The translations under genes and the position numbers were made by a program. Shown here one piece after another: positions 44,708-54,565 of a stretch of 64,000 bases of DNA. The stretch comes from Pseudomonadota bacterium (GTDB lineage Bacteria; Pseudomonadota; Gammaproteobacteria; Xanthomonadales; Xanthomonadaceae): NCBI GenBank assembly GCA_023388355.1, contig JAEWGI010000080.1:78597-142596 (forward strand), read 5' to 3'. Numbering within the stretch: the stretch's first letter is position 1; the number at the start of each line of letters is the position of its first letter. The notes below the pieces were generated by a model. It was given only the letters and a program-made list of their open reading frames with translations, had not been told where the DNA came from and ran no database searches.

Positions 44708-44792
44708 GGGCATCGGTCGTTCGCTTGGCGTTGGCGTCCATTGTCGGCGCGCCGCTCCACGCAGGCAAACGTTGCGCCTGCCACCATTGGCC

Positions 44793-46130
44793 TCATTGCC
44801 GCGGCTTGCGCAGCAGGTTGAGCGCGAATCCGGTCACCAGCAGCGCACCCGCGACCAGCATCGCCCACAGCAGCCACGACCGCCAGTCGCGCACGGGCCG
44901 CAGCGCGGCATCGCCCGACAGCGCGCTCGCCTCGCCCAGGGTGGCGATCGGCGGCTGCCAGTGCTGTCCGCGCGCGGTCCGGATGGCCTGCAGCGACTGC
45001 GCCACCGGCGCCGCGGCGCGCGTGGCGCGGGTACTGCCGGCCACCAGCCGGTAGGACGGCGCGTCGCCGGCGACGAACACCAGCGACTCCGGGCGCCACC
45101 CCAGCAGCAGCACGGGCGGCCGCGCCGGCGCGGGCCTGCCCTCCAGCTTCCAGTAGCGGTCGCGCACGGTACCCGCGAGCGGCTGCGGCGGCGAGCGCTG
45201 GTCGGGGCCGATGCGGTAGCCCAGCCAGGGCCCGGCGCGATGCACCCACGGCGCATCGGTGCGATCGCGGCTGTACAGGCGCCACTCGCCGGTCCCGTTG
45301 CCCGCCAGCGCCAGGTCGACGCTCTCCACCGGGAAGCGGCCGTCGAGTTCGTACACGGATGCGGACGCGTCCGCGCCGGTGGCAGCCCGGGGCGACAGTT
45401 CGCGCCACTGCGTCGGCAGCGGTCGCGCCGATCCCGCGACGCGCTCGGCTTCCACGCGGGTCAACTCCAGCCCGGCGGCACCGGACAGCGGCACCAGGCG
45501 CAGGTAGCGCGCAGCCGCATCCACCGGCAGCCGATGCTGGCGCAGGCGCTGGCCGTCGCCGGCCAGGTCCAGCAGGGTCGCGCGCGGCTGCAGCACGCGC
45601 CACTGGCGCAGGTCGTCGCTGCCTTCGATGCGATAGGCCGCCTCGAGCGGGTCGGGCGCGCCGCGCCAGTCGAGCAGCAGCGCGACGATGTCGCCCTCGA
45701 TCCTGCTCGCATCCACCAGCCAGGCGGTAGGCGATGGCGCCTGCACGCTGCGCGCGGCCAGCCGCGTTTCCACCCGGCGCACGCTGCCGTCGGCGTCGCG
45801 CTCCACCGCCAGCGCGATGTCGTCCGCCTGCGCACCCTGCGCCTGCGGCAGCGCGAACCACGGCAGCGGCGTGCGCATGACCGCCGCGGCTGACGGTCCT
45901 TCGGGCGCGAACAGCTGCGCGGACACCGGCTGGCCGTCGGCATCCACCAGGTCCACGTCGTCCAGGCGCGGCGACTGCGCCGCCGAATACACCTCCGTCG
46001 CAAGCACCACCCGGTACAGCCCCGCATCGGCGGCGGGCAGCGTCACCGGCCACTGGCTGGCGTAGTCGGCGCCTGACGCGGCGGCCGCGCCGGCGAGCAG
46101 CGCCAGGCACAGCAGCGTCCGCGCGCGCAT
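44793..46130 (-). CDS. DUF3999 exported/membrane-anchored protein
   Basis: A 445-residue protein with a signal peptide (ending AASGA), a large periplasmic region of beta-rich repeats ([54 protein letters not shown]) and one C-terminal transmembrane helix ([20 protein letters not shown]) followed by a basic tail. This matches the DUF3999 family, of unknown function, which occurs next to DUF2339 genes. Its ATG overlaps the DUF2339 stop (TGATG), so the two are translated together and probably act together at the inner membrane. Confidence 0.85.
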   Translation of the reverse strand: MRARTLLCLALLAGAAAASGADYASQWPVTLPAADAGLYRVVLATEVYSAAQSPRLDDVDLVDADGQPVSAQLFAPEGPSAAAVMRTPLPWFALPQAQGAQADDIALAVERDADGSVRRVETRLAARSVQAPSPTAWLVDASRIEGDIVALLLDWRGAPDPLEAAYRIEGSDDLRQWRVLQPRATLLDLAGDGQRLRQHRLPVDAAARYLRLVPLSGAAGLELTRVEAERVAGSARPLPTQWRELSPRAATGADASASVYELDGRFPVESVDLALAGNGTGEWRLYSRDRTDAPWVHRAGPWLGYRIGPDQRSPPQPLAGTVRDRYWKLEGRPAPARPPVLLLGWRPESLVFVAGDAPSYRLVAGSTRATRAAAPVAQSLQAIRTARGQHWQPPIATLGEASALSGDAALRPVRDWRSWLLWAMLVAGALLVTGFALNLLRKPRQ

Positions 46131-49012
46131 CACGCCGCCGCTCCTTCGTTCGCGGCCACCGCCCGCGGCGGCGCGGGTGCGAAATAGCCCACCAGCATGC
46201 ACAGCAGGCCGTAGGCGATGAACGAGCCGATGCCCAGCAGGTCGCCCAGATGCTGGCGGTCGACCAGTACCAGCTTCGCCAGCACCACGCCCATCAGCAC
46301 GGCGCCGGCCAGCCACAGCGTGCGCTGGCCGCGGCGCGAGCCCGAGATCCAGCCGATCACGCCCAGCACGCTCCAGACCACGGTCAGGCTGGTCTGCGCC
46401 AGGGTGTGGTCGAACATCGCCCCGTCCCACGGCACCCCGCCCCAGTGGTGCACAGACCGCAGGGTGAGCGCGGTGACGAGCATGAAGCCCGCGCCCGACA
46501 GCAGCCCGACGCGCGCGCCCTCCAGCGCCTGCGCGTGGCCCGACCACAGCCAGCGCGCCAGCATCACCAGCAGCGCCACCTGGAGCAGCTCCAGCGGGTT
46601 GAGCACGGCCACCCACGCCAGCGGGGCCGGGTCGCCAGAAGCGAACTGGGTCGCCAGCCACCAGACCGCCAGCAGCAGGGCGACCACCGACTGCAGCACC
46701 GGACGCAGTCGATCGAACTCTGCGTCGCGCGGCATGCGCAGCAGCGGCCACCCGCGGATCGACGCCACCAGCAGCAGGACCCAGGGCGCCGCGGCCAGGG
46801 CCAGGATCCAGCCTCGTCCGAAGCCCTGGTCGTGGAACAGCCAGGTCGCCGACAGCGACAGCACCAGGGGCCACGTCATCCACCATGCGAACTGCGCCCA
46901 GTCGCCGGTGCGGTCCCCGCCACCGCGCAGGCAGACCAGGCTGCGCGCGCCCAGCAGCGCATAGGCCAGCCAGGCCAGCGCGCCTGCGCCGCCGAACGGA
47001 TGTTCGTGCGCGTCCATCTGGCCGAGTGCAAACGGCACCCCGGCCGCCAGCGCCACCAGGCTGGTGACGACCAGCGCGCGCGCGGGCCGCAGCCGGTACG
47101 CCTCCGCCGCCAGCCAGCCAGTGAGCGCGGTGGCCGCGAGCAGCGCATCGATCCGGACATCGCCGTGCACGAAGCTGGTGATCTCCGCATGCAGGTTGCC
47201 GCACCACCACGCCAGTCCCCACAGGTAGTAGGCCAGGGCGATCCGCGGCTCGCCCGCCGCGCGGCATGCCCAGGCGCTGGCGAAGCCGGACAGCGCGATC
47301 AGCAGCATGCCCATGAACGCCGGGTTGGCCAGCGGCTGCAGGTCGTACACGGCGTCGGCGCCGAGCGCGTAGGCCACCGCGGCGGCCAGCTGCAGGCCCG
47401 CACCGGCGAGCTGCGGCAGGGCCCGGCCCTGGCGCAGCCCCAGCCACACCAGCGCCGCGCCCTCGAGCGCGAACACGCTGGCGGTGGCCTGCGCGGACAG
47501 CGCCAGCGGCACCGACAGCGTGGCGAAGCCCACCGCCAGCAGCGCATGCGCCTGCGACAGCAGCACATAGCCTGCGCGCCGCCGCAGCAGCCACGCCAGC
47601 AGCGCGTACAGCGCGGAGAGCCCCAGCGCGCAGTACGCCAGCGGCATGCGCGCCCCGCCCATCAGCCCCGCCTGCAGCGAGAACGCGATCAGCGGCGTGC
47701 CGAACAGCAGGCAGCCGTCGATCAGGTCGCGGCGCGAGGGCGGTCGCCGGCGCGCGTACAGGATCGGCAGCAGCAGGTAGAAGGCGAAGAACAGGACAAG
47801 GAACGGCTGCGTGCTGGCCTGGTTCGCCGGCGTGTACGCCAGCACGCCCCAGGCGATGCCGATGCCCCAGGTGAACACGAAGCCGAGCAGGTTGAGCGCG
47901 CGCCACGACTTCACCCAGGCGATGGCGAGGATCGCCGCGTTGAGCACCGCGTAATACGAGAACAGCGCGACGTGGTTGCCGCTGCCGGTCGACAGCCAGA
48001 TCGGCGCCAGGAAGCCGGCAAGGATGCCCAGCACGGCCAGGGTGCGCGAATCCTGCAGCACGGCCAGCACGCCCAGCCCCGCGATCAGCACGATGCTCAG
48101 CCCGAACGCCGCGCCGGCCGGCGCCAGGCCGTACAACTTGAAGGCGGCGAACACCACCAGCAGCAGCACGCCGATCGCCCCGCCCTGCAGCGCCAGCGCA
48201 AAGGCCGGACGCTGCAGCCGCTGGCGCCAGCCGAACACCAGCCCGCCCAGCGCGGCGAGCGAGACGCCGGCCAGCCGCAGCTCGATCGGCAGCTGCAGCC
48301 AGCCCTGCTCGTTGGCGTACTTGAGCAGCGCGGCCACGCCCGCCAGCAGCACCAGCATGCCGACCTTCACCGGCACGTTGCCCACGGTGAACCAGCGCTG
48401 CACCGCACGCAGGAACGCGCCACCGCCATCGCCCGGCGGCGGACGCCGCGGCGGAGACGGAGGCAACGCAGTCTTGGAGGCCGCGTGCGCGGGCAGCGGC
48501 GGAGGCAGCGGGGGCGCGGACGTCGTACCGGGCCCGGCGCCGGCGGTCTGCGGTCGCGGAACGCCGTCGGCCGCGACGGTCGGAGCCGGTCCCGCCTGCA
48601 TGTCGACAGCTCCCGATGCTGCGGCGCCCGCGCCCGCTGCCAGGTCCGCGGACTCCTGCGCATGCGCGGATGCTGCGCCGACAGGGTCGACCGGCGCCTG
48701 CTGCGGCACGGACTGCTGCTGCGCCGGTGATTGCGCCCGGGACGGCGGCTGCGCGTGCGGCGACGCCGACTGCGGCCGCGGCTGTGGTCGTACCGTGGGG
48801 GCAGCGCGAACGTCTGCCGGAGCGGTCGCGGACGCAGCGCTCGCGCGACGCCCGGCGGCCTCCAGCCCGGCCAGGCCGGCGCGCAGCTGGCCAACCGTGT
48901 CTTCCAGGTCCACCACCCGTCGCTTCAGTCCGCTGATCGACGCCAGCGCCACCACCAGCAGCACCGGAATCGCCAGCACCACCAGCACCAGCAGGGTCAA
49001 GAGTCCTTCCAT
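46130..49012 (-). CDS. DUF2339 large polytopic membrane protein
   Basis: A very hydrophobic 960-residue inner-membrane protein. One N-terminal helix (LLTLLVLVVLAIPVLLVVAL) is followed by a short coiled segment (KRRVVDLEDTVGQLRAGLAG), a Pro/Gln/Ala-rich linker of about 130 residues, then some two dozen predicted helices (for example VPVKVGMLVLLAGVAALLKY, LGVLAVLQDSRTLAVLGILA). It ends in a helix and YFAPAPPRAVAANEG. This is the DUF2339 layout. Function unknown; coupled to DUF3999 downstream and embedded in the glycolytic cluster. Confidence 0.87.
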   Translation of the reverse strand: MEGLLTLLVLVVLAIPVLLVVALASISGLKRRVVDLEDTVGQLRAGLAGLEAAGRRASAASATAPADVRAAPTVRPQPRPQSASPHAQPPSRAQSPAQQQSVPQQAPVDPVGAASAHAQESADLAAGAGAAASGAVDMQAGPAPTVAADGVPRPQTAGAGPGTTSAPPLPPPLPAHAASKTALPPSPPRRPPPGDGGGAFLRAVQRWFTVGNVPVKVGMLVLLAGVAALLKYANEQGWLQLPIELRLAGVSLAALGGLVFGWRQRLQRPAFALALQGGAIGVLLLVVFAAFKLYGLAPAGAAFGLSIVLIAGLGVLAVLQDSRTLAVLGILAGFLAPIWLSTGSGNHVALFSYYAVLNAAILAIAWVKSWRALNLLGFVFTWGIGIAWGVLAYTPANQASTQPFLVLFFAFYLLLPILYARRRPPSRRDLIDGCLLFGTPLIAFSLQAGLMGGARMPLAYCALGLSALYALLAWLLRRRAGYVLLSQAHALLAVGFATLSVPLALSAQATASVFALEGAALVWLGLRQGRALPQLAGAGLQLAAAVAYALGADAVYDLQPLANPAFMGMLLIALSGFASAWACRAAGEPRIALAYYLWGLAWWCGNLHAEITSFVHGDVRIDALLAATALTGWLAAEAYRLRPARALVVTSLVALAAGVPFALGQMDAHEHPFGGAGALAWLAYALLGARSLVCLRGGGDRTGDWAQFAWWMTWPLVLSLSATWLFHDQGFGRGWILALAAAPWVLLLVASIRGWPLLRMPRDAEFDRLRPVLQSVVALLLAVWWLATQFASGDPAPLAWVAVLNPLELLQVALLVMLARWLWSGHAQALEGARVGLLSGAGFMLVTALTLRSVHHWGGVPWDGAMFDHTLAQTSLTVVWSVLGVIGWISGSRRGQRTLWLAGAVLMGVVLAKLVLVDRQHLGDLLGIGSFIAYGLLCMLVGYFAPAPPRAVAANEGAAA

Positions 49013-49075
49013 CGCGCCATCCCCTCGTGCGCCCGGCCGGGCGCAATGCCGGCCACCTTAGCCGGGCGGCGGGCG

Positions 49076-49104
49076 AAAACAAGAAGCCCCGCGACAGCGG
49101 GGCT
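49076..49104 (-). terminator. Duplicated copy of the gapA terminator
   Basis: On the - strand AGCCCCGC-TGTC-GCGGGGCT followed by TCTTGTTTT. The stem is identical to the true gapA terminator 900 bp away and only the loop differs. It is part of the left 73-bp direct repeat. Confidence 0.85.
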
Positions 49105-49148
49105 TCGGGTATCGCTTGTGGCTACCGCCGGCTTACTTGCCGGCCACC
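49076..49148. repeat. Left 73-bp direct repeat (gapA 3' end + terminator copy)
   Basis: This stretch repeats 49976-50048, exactly 900 bp apart, with 62 of 73 bases identical. The first 17 bases (AAAACAAGAAGCCCCGC) and the last 28 (GCTACCGCCGGCTTACTTGC followed by CGGCCACC) are exact. Read on the - strand the latter encodes the last gapA codons Val-Ala-Gly-Lys-stop, here with no gene body in front. It marks the left border of the inserted segment. Confidence 0.9.
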
Positions 49149-49266
49149 TCACCGCCCCATGCCCCCTCACTACCATGCTGGAAAATATCCAATCCGTATG
49201 GCACCGTCGGATTCCGCCTGTTTCGCGGCGGCGATCAGCAGACAAGCCTGTGCAGTTCGACCCCGG

Positions 49267-49956
49267 ATGATCCAATCGTCTTCAACGTCGCCAGGGCGCG
49301 ACCAGCGCGGTAGGCAGGCCTTTCGCAACCCTACCACCCACCGGCTTCTCGCGGCTTTCCCCGACGCCGTCAGTGCGATCTTCCTGATCCTGGTCTGGCA
49401 ATCACCGTTAGCGATTGGCACGGAAAGCGTGTTCTCGGCCATCGTGCTCATCGTCCTTGAATTTCCCGCATTGGCGGCCTTGTCCTGCCTGTTCATGCTT
49501 CACATGGAGAATCCCTTGGCCGACAGGATCAAGGCGATCACATGCTTGTGCGGCGCACTGTATTTGGTCGGCCTGGTAGCGATCAAGGCGATGCAGGCCC
49601 TGCCGAGTGCGTGGCTGCTGGTCTCCATGCTCTCGATGCTGATGGGCAAGGCCCTGATCTACACCTCCACGCGTCGTGACAGCACCTGGACGATTGAAGG
49701 ACTCAAGCTCCTAATCCATTTCGGCGTCTTCCTGACGATCTTCTCCATCGCCAACGACCTATCGTCTTCCATGCCACGCGGCGGCTTCACCGATCACGCG
49801 ATGCAACATCTGTCGATCCCACAGGTCGGGTTCGATCGCCTGCCACCCACCAGCCCATGGATCCAGCCATGGTGGTTCATCCTGGCGGGTGCGGTTTACT
49901 TCTCGCTCTGCGCGGTCACCCGCTACGCCATATGGGCGCGCAAGCCAGGCGTCTAG
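49267..49956 (+). CDS. Orphan polytopic membrane protein in the gapA insertion
   Basis: A 229-residue protein (from ATG 49267) with about six hydrophobic segments: AAFPDAVSAIFLILVW, VFSAIVLIVLEFPALAALSC, ITCLCGALYLVGLVAIKAMQ, AWLLVSMLSMLMGKALIY, LLIHFGVFLTIFSIAN and WWFILAGAVYFSLCAVTRYA. I do not recognise a family. It lies on the opposite strand from the surrounding glycolytic genes. Its base and codon use (more A/T, many codons such as GTA, TTG and ATA) is visibly unlike its neighbours, suggesting transfer. It is enclosed by the 73-bp direct repeats. A longer start at 49198 is possible; no clear ribosome site decides. Confidence 0.65.
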   Translation: MIQSSSTSPGRDQRGRQAFRNPTTHRLLAAFPDAVSAIFLILVWQSPLAIGTESVFSAIVLIVLEFPALAALSCLFMLHMENPLADRIKAITCLCGALYLVGLVAIKAMQALPSAWLLVSMLSMLMGKALIYTSTRRDSTWTIEGLKLLIHFGVFLTIFSIANDLSSSMPRGGFTDHAMQHLSIPQVGFDRLPPTSPWIQPWWFILAGAVYFSLCAVTRYAIWARKPGV

Positions 49957-49975
49957 CAGGACAACGGACGGACCC

Positions 49976-51076
<1,101 letters not shown>

Positions 51077-51169
51077 CTAGCAGTACCGGCGCGAAACACC
51101 TGAAGCGCGCTGCGCCCGGCGGTGGTTGCGAATGCAATGATTGGTGGCGGCTTCGGGTAGAGTGCCGCG

Positions 51170-51988
51170 ATGCTCCGCATCGCTGCCATCGCCGCCTGTT
51201 TCCTTGCCCTGTCCTGGCCTCTGGCCGCGCACGCGTGGGGTCCGCTCGGCCATCGCCTGGTGGCGCGACTGGCGCAGCCGCAGCTGGATGCGGCCACCTG
51301 GCGGGAAGTCGAACGGCTGCTTGCCGGCGAAGGCCTGCACTCGCTGGCCGACGCCGCCAACTGGGCCGACGAGCTGCGCGCCAGCGATCCGGGTCTGGGC
51401 CGGCGCTCCGCGCGCTGGCACTACGTCAACCTCGGCGAGCTGGGCTGCCGCTACGACGCCCAGGCCGCCTGCCGCGGCGGCAACTGCGTGGTCGAGGCGA
51501 TCGACGCCCAGGCCGCGATCCTTGGCAACCGAAGCCGCAGCGACGCCGATCGGCTGCAGGCGCTGAAATTCCTGGTCCACTTCGTCGGCGACGTGCACCA
51601 GCCGATGCACGCGGGCTACGCACGCGACCGCGGCGGCAACACGGTGCAGCTGCGGTTGCATGGCCGGGGCACGAATCTGCACGCGGTCTGGGATACGCCG
51701 CTACTACGGTCGGCGCGGCTGGACGAAGACGCATACACGAAGCGGCTGCAGCTCGATTCGGCCCGGCAGCCTGCAGACACCGGCCGCCACACCCGCGCAG
51801 CCCCCCGCGCGTGGGCCGAACAGGCATGCGCGATCGCCCTGGCCCCCGGCGTCTACCCGAGCGGATCCAGGATCGACGACAGCTACCTGCACCGCCATCG
51901 CCCGACCGCGGAGCGGCAGGTCGGGCTGGCCGGCGCGCGTCTGGCCGCGCTGCTCGATCAGACCCTGGCGGAAACGGCCCGGCGTTGA
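51170..51988 (+). CDS. Exported S1/P1-type nuclease
   Basis: Zinc-dependent single-strand-specific nuclease (272 residues). Signal peptide ends AAHA, giving a mature N-terminal Trp (WGPLGHRLVARLA), which is a zinc ligand in this family. Further ligands are in DAANWADELR (Asp), WHYVNLG (His), LKFLVHFVGDVHQPMHAGY (His, Asp, His) and RGTNLHAVWDTPLL (His, Asp). Family members degrade RNA and single-stranded DNA to 5'-nucleotides outside the cell, probably for nutrients. It is divergent from gapA. Confidence 0.93.
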   Translation: MLRIAAIAACFLALSWPLAAHAWGPLGHRLVARLAQPQLDAATWREVERLLAGEGLHSLADAANWADELRASDPGLGRRSARWHYVNLGELGCRYDAQAACRGGNCVVEAIDAQAAILGNRSRSDADRLQALKFLVHFVGDVHQPMHAGYARDRGGNTVQLRLHGRGTNLHAVWDTPLLRSARLDEDAYTKRLQLDSARQPADTGRHTRAAPRAWAEQACAIALAPGVYPSGSRIDDSYLHRHRPTAERQVGLAGARLAALLDQTLAETARR

Positions 51989-52143
51989 TCCTGTTGCCGC
52001 TTGCCGGAGCCGTCCAGGACGATGTCCGGGGCCTTCCGTCGACGGATCCCGACCGGTAGCGTCCCGATCCATGGGCCAGGGCGCTCCCCGCCCGCAGATC
52101 CACGGCGATTGCATTCGCGCAGTCCCGCCGCCACATTGCGCCC

Positions 52144-52479
52144 ATGCCCGACTTCCCCGCACTGATCGCCCTGATGCTCGCCGGCTCGGCCGGCTATGCC
52201 TGGTGGAACGCGTCGCGCGCGGCGGCCGAGCGGGCGGCGCAGCTGGGGCGCGATGCCTGTCGTGCGGCGGGGGTGATCTGGCTCGACCAGAGCGCGCACG
52301 CCAGCGGGCTGCGGCTGCGGCGGCGGCACGATGGGCGGCTGGGCCTGGAGCGTAGTTTCCGCTTCGAGTATTCCGAGGACGGATTCGACCGCCACGTCGG
52401 CCGGCTGGTGCTGCACGGCGAGCGGCTGGTGCAGTTCATCGGACCGGCGCGGGCGACGCAGGCGGTGACGCTGCACTAG
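52144..52479 (+). CDS. DUF3301 small membrane-anchored protein
   Basis: A 111-residue protein with one N-terminal helix (FPALIALMLAGSAGYAWWN) and a soluble domain, DACRAAGVIWLDQSAHASGL followed by RLRRRHDGRLGLERSFRFEYSEDG and HVGRLVLHGERLVQF. The pattern CR--GVQLLDQ-V-L (here CRAAGVIWLDQSAHASG), then R--G-L-L-R-F-FEYS, is that of DUF3301, of unknown function. It is convergent with sspB. Confidence 0.8.
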   Translation: MPDFPALIALMLAGSAGYAWWNASRAAAERAAQLGRDACRAAGVIWLDQSAHASGLRLRRRHDGRLGLERSFRFEYSEDGFDRHVGRLVLHGERLVQFIGPARATQAVTLH

Positions 52480-52539
52480 GCGCGCGCCGGGCCCGGCTGG
52501 CGACGGCGCACCGGAGCGGCCCGCGCAGGAGGCCCTGCG

Positions 52540-52956
52540 CTACTTGATGACGCGCAGGTGCGCACCGCGCCTGGGTGCGGAGTCGTCGTCCGGGGTGTCG
52601 TCGGGTGGCGAGGGATCGTCATCGTCCGGTGGCGGCTGCCCGGGGCCCACGTCCTCGGGCAGGGCCATGCCCTGGCCGGTTTCGCGGGCGTAGATCGCCA
52701 GTATCGCCGCCACCGGCACCAGCACGGGGTGGCTGACGCCGCCGAAGCGGGCGGTGAACCGCACCGCATCGTTGTCCAGTTCCAGCCTCGCCACTGCGCG
52801 GTCGGCGATGTTCAGGACCACCCGCCCGTCCTTGATCGTGTGCGCGGGCACGCGCACGCCGGCATGCGCCGCGTCCACCAGGATGTGCGGCGTCATGCCG
52901 TTGTCGGCGATCCACTCGTACAGCGCCCGCAGCAGGTACGGGCGATGGCTGGTCAT
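52540..52956 (-). CDS. sspB: ClpXP protease specificity-enhancing factor SspB
   Basis: Adaptor (138 residues from ATG 52956) that binds ssrA-tagged peptides and delivers them to ClpXP. The N-terminal family stretch TSHRPYLLRALYEWIADNGM and PHILVDAA, then RVVLNIADRAVARLELDNDAVRFTARFGG and the acidic linker (PPPDDDDPSPPDDTPDDD) are followed by the ClpX-binding tail RRGAHLRVIK, all typical. A Met at 52977 would add seven residues. It follows sspA by 82 bp, the usual sspA-sspB pair. Confidence 0.95.
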   Translation of the reverse strand: MTSHRPYLLRALYEWIADNGMTPHILVDAAHAGVRVPAHTIKDGRVVLNIADRAVARLELDNDAVRFTARFGGVSHPVLVPVAAILAIYARETGQGMALPEDVGPGQPPPDDDDPSPPDDTPDDDSAPRRGAHLRVIK

Positions 52957-53038
52957 GCCGGGGGGGGTATCGGGCATCGCGTCTACCGGGATCTGGGCGC
53001 GCAGGCGGCGGCTCCCGCCTGTCGCGGCGGCAGGGCCA

Positions 53039-53674
53039 TCACTCCGGCAGGTCGCGCAGGTTCTTCTCCTGCGACGTCAGGCTGCGCACGAAGCCCGGGT
53101 TGCGGAAGATGCGGTTGCCGTATTCCTCGATCACCTTGCCGTCCTTGGGCAGCGGCACGTCCAGCGCCGGCAGGCGCCAGATGATCGGCGCCATCGCGCA
53201 GTCGGCCAGGCTCATTTCCGGGTTGAGGAAGAACTTGCTGGCCTTGAACAGCGGGATCGAGGCGGTGAGCAGTTCCTTCAGGCGCTTGCGCCCGGCATCG
53301 GCCTGCTGCTTGCCGCCGAACTGGATCGCCTGCACCTGCGGCACCCAGTCGTGCTCGATGCGCAGCATCGCCAGGCGCAGCCGGGCGCGCGACAGCGGGT
53401 CGACCGGCATCAGCGGCGGGTGCGGGTAGCGCTCGTCCAGGTATTCGCTGACCACGCTGGCCGCGTACAGCACCTGGTCGCGCTCGACCAGGGTCGGCAC
53501 CGAGTGGTACGGGTTGAGGTCGATCAGGTCCGGCGGCGGGTTCTGCGGGTCGACCGCGACCAGGTCGTAGGTCACGCCCTTCGCGGCGAGCACCAGCCTC
53601 ACCCGGTGGCACAGCACGTCGTCGACGGACGAATACAGGGTCATTGCATTGCGCATACGTGGACTCGCAGCCAT
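53039..53674 (-). CDS. sspA: Stringent starvation protein A (SspA), GST-like
   Basis: RNA-polymerase-associated protein with glutathione-S-transferase fold (211 residues). It begins MAASPRMRNAMTLYSSVDDV, then the N-terminal thioredoxin-like domain (CHRVRLVLAAKGVTYDLVAVD, LNPYHSVPTLVERD) and the all-helical C-terminal half (PLSRARLRLAMLRIEHDWVP, SLADCAMAPIIWRLP). The PHP-like surface region is kept as YPHPPLMPVD. A GGAGAAGG site precedes the start at 53674. It lies downstream of the bc1 operon with sspB after it, a conserved order in gammaproteobacteria. Confidence 0.94.
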   Translation of the reverse strand: MAASPRMRNAMTLYSSVDDVLCHRVRLVLAAKGVTYDLVAVDPQNPPPDLIDLNPYHSVPTLVERDQVLYAASVVSEYLDERYPHPPLMPVDPLSRARLRLAMLRIEHDWVPQVQAIQFGGKQQADAGRKRLKELLTASIPLFKASKFFLNPEMSLADCAMAPIIWRLPALDVPLPKDGKVIEEYGNRIFRNPGFVRSLTSQEKNLRDLPE

Positions 53675-53821
53675 CAACGGCCTTCTCCCGCGACCGGAAT
53701 CCGCCGATCGCACGGTGCCGTCCGCCCATCGCGGCCGGTCACCCCGGTTCTGGCGTCCGCGCAACCGCAGGCGACGCGATCCGTTTCGCCCGGATCGGCG
53801 TGCCCCCGCGGCATCGCCGGA

Positions 53822-54565
53822 CTAGTGCACGTCCCTCCAGTACTCGTTCTTGAGCAGCCATGCGAGCAGCGTCAGGAACGACAGGAAGAGGAGCACCCAC
53901 ACGCCGATGCTCTGGCGCTTGAGCGCCGCGGGCTCGCCCGCGTATTCCAGGAAGGTGGTCAGGTCCCGGATGGTCTGGTCGAACTCGGCCGCGGTCTGGG
54001 TGCCGGGCGTGGCGATCTCCAGGTGCTCGACCGGCGCCTCCCCGGTCGCGTCGGCCTCGCCGAACACCGCGCGCTGCAGGCCCTGCTGCTGCCAGAACGG
54101 GTTGGGCATCGAGGCGTTCGGGAACAGGGTGTTGTTCCAGCCCAGCGGACGGGTCTCGTCGAGGTAGAACGACTTCATGTAGGTGTAGACCCAGTCGCTG
54201 CCGCGCACCCGGGTGACCAGGGTGAGGTCGGGCGGCACCTGGCCGAACCACGTCGCGGCCTGTTCGGCCGGCATCGACGAGACGATGTGCTCGCCGAAGC
54301 TCGCGCCGGTGAGGTTGAGGTTGTTCATCACCTCTTCCTCGGTCAGCCCGAGGTCCTCGGCCATGCGCGAGTAGCGCAGGTACTTGAGCGAGTGGCAGCC
54401 GGCGCAGTAGTTCATGAACAGCTGCGCGCCGCGCTGCAGCGACGCGCGGTCGCCGATGTCGGTGCCGGCCTGCTGCAGGTTGCCGCCGCCGGCGGCAAGC
54501 GCGGAGAACGACAGGAGCATGCCGCAGGCGAGCGCGGCGATGCGGGCGAGGAGGTTCTTATTCAT
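53822..54565 (-). CDS. petC: Cytochrome c1 of the bc1 complex
   Basis: Membrane-anchored c-type cytochrome (247 residues) passing electrons from the Rieske protein to soluble cytochrome c. It has a signal peptide (ending ALAAG), the heme-binding motif YCAGCHSLKYLRYSRM, LVTRVRGSDWVYTYMKSFYLD, the heme-ligand region NASMPNPF (Met) and a C-terminal anchor helix VWVLLFLSFLTLLAWLLKNE. It overlaps petB by 8 bp. Confidence 0.97.
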   Translation of the reverse strand: MNKNLLARIAALACGMLLSFSALAAGGGNLQQAGTDIGDRASLQRGAQLFMNYCAGCHSLKYLRYSRMAEDLGLTEEEVMNNLNLTGASFGEHIVSSMPAEQAATWFGQVPPDLTLVTRVRGSDWVYTYMKSFYLDETRPLGWNNTLFPNASMPNPFWQQQGLQRAVFGEADATGEAPVEHLEIATPGTQTAAEFDQTIRDLTTFLEYAGEPAALKRQSIGVWVLLFLSFLTLLAWLLKNEYWRDVH

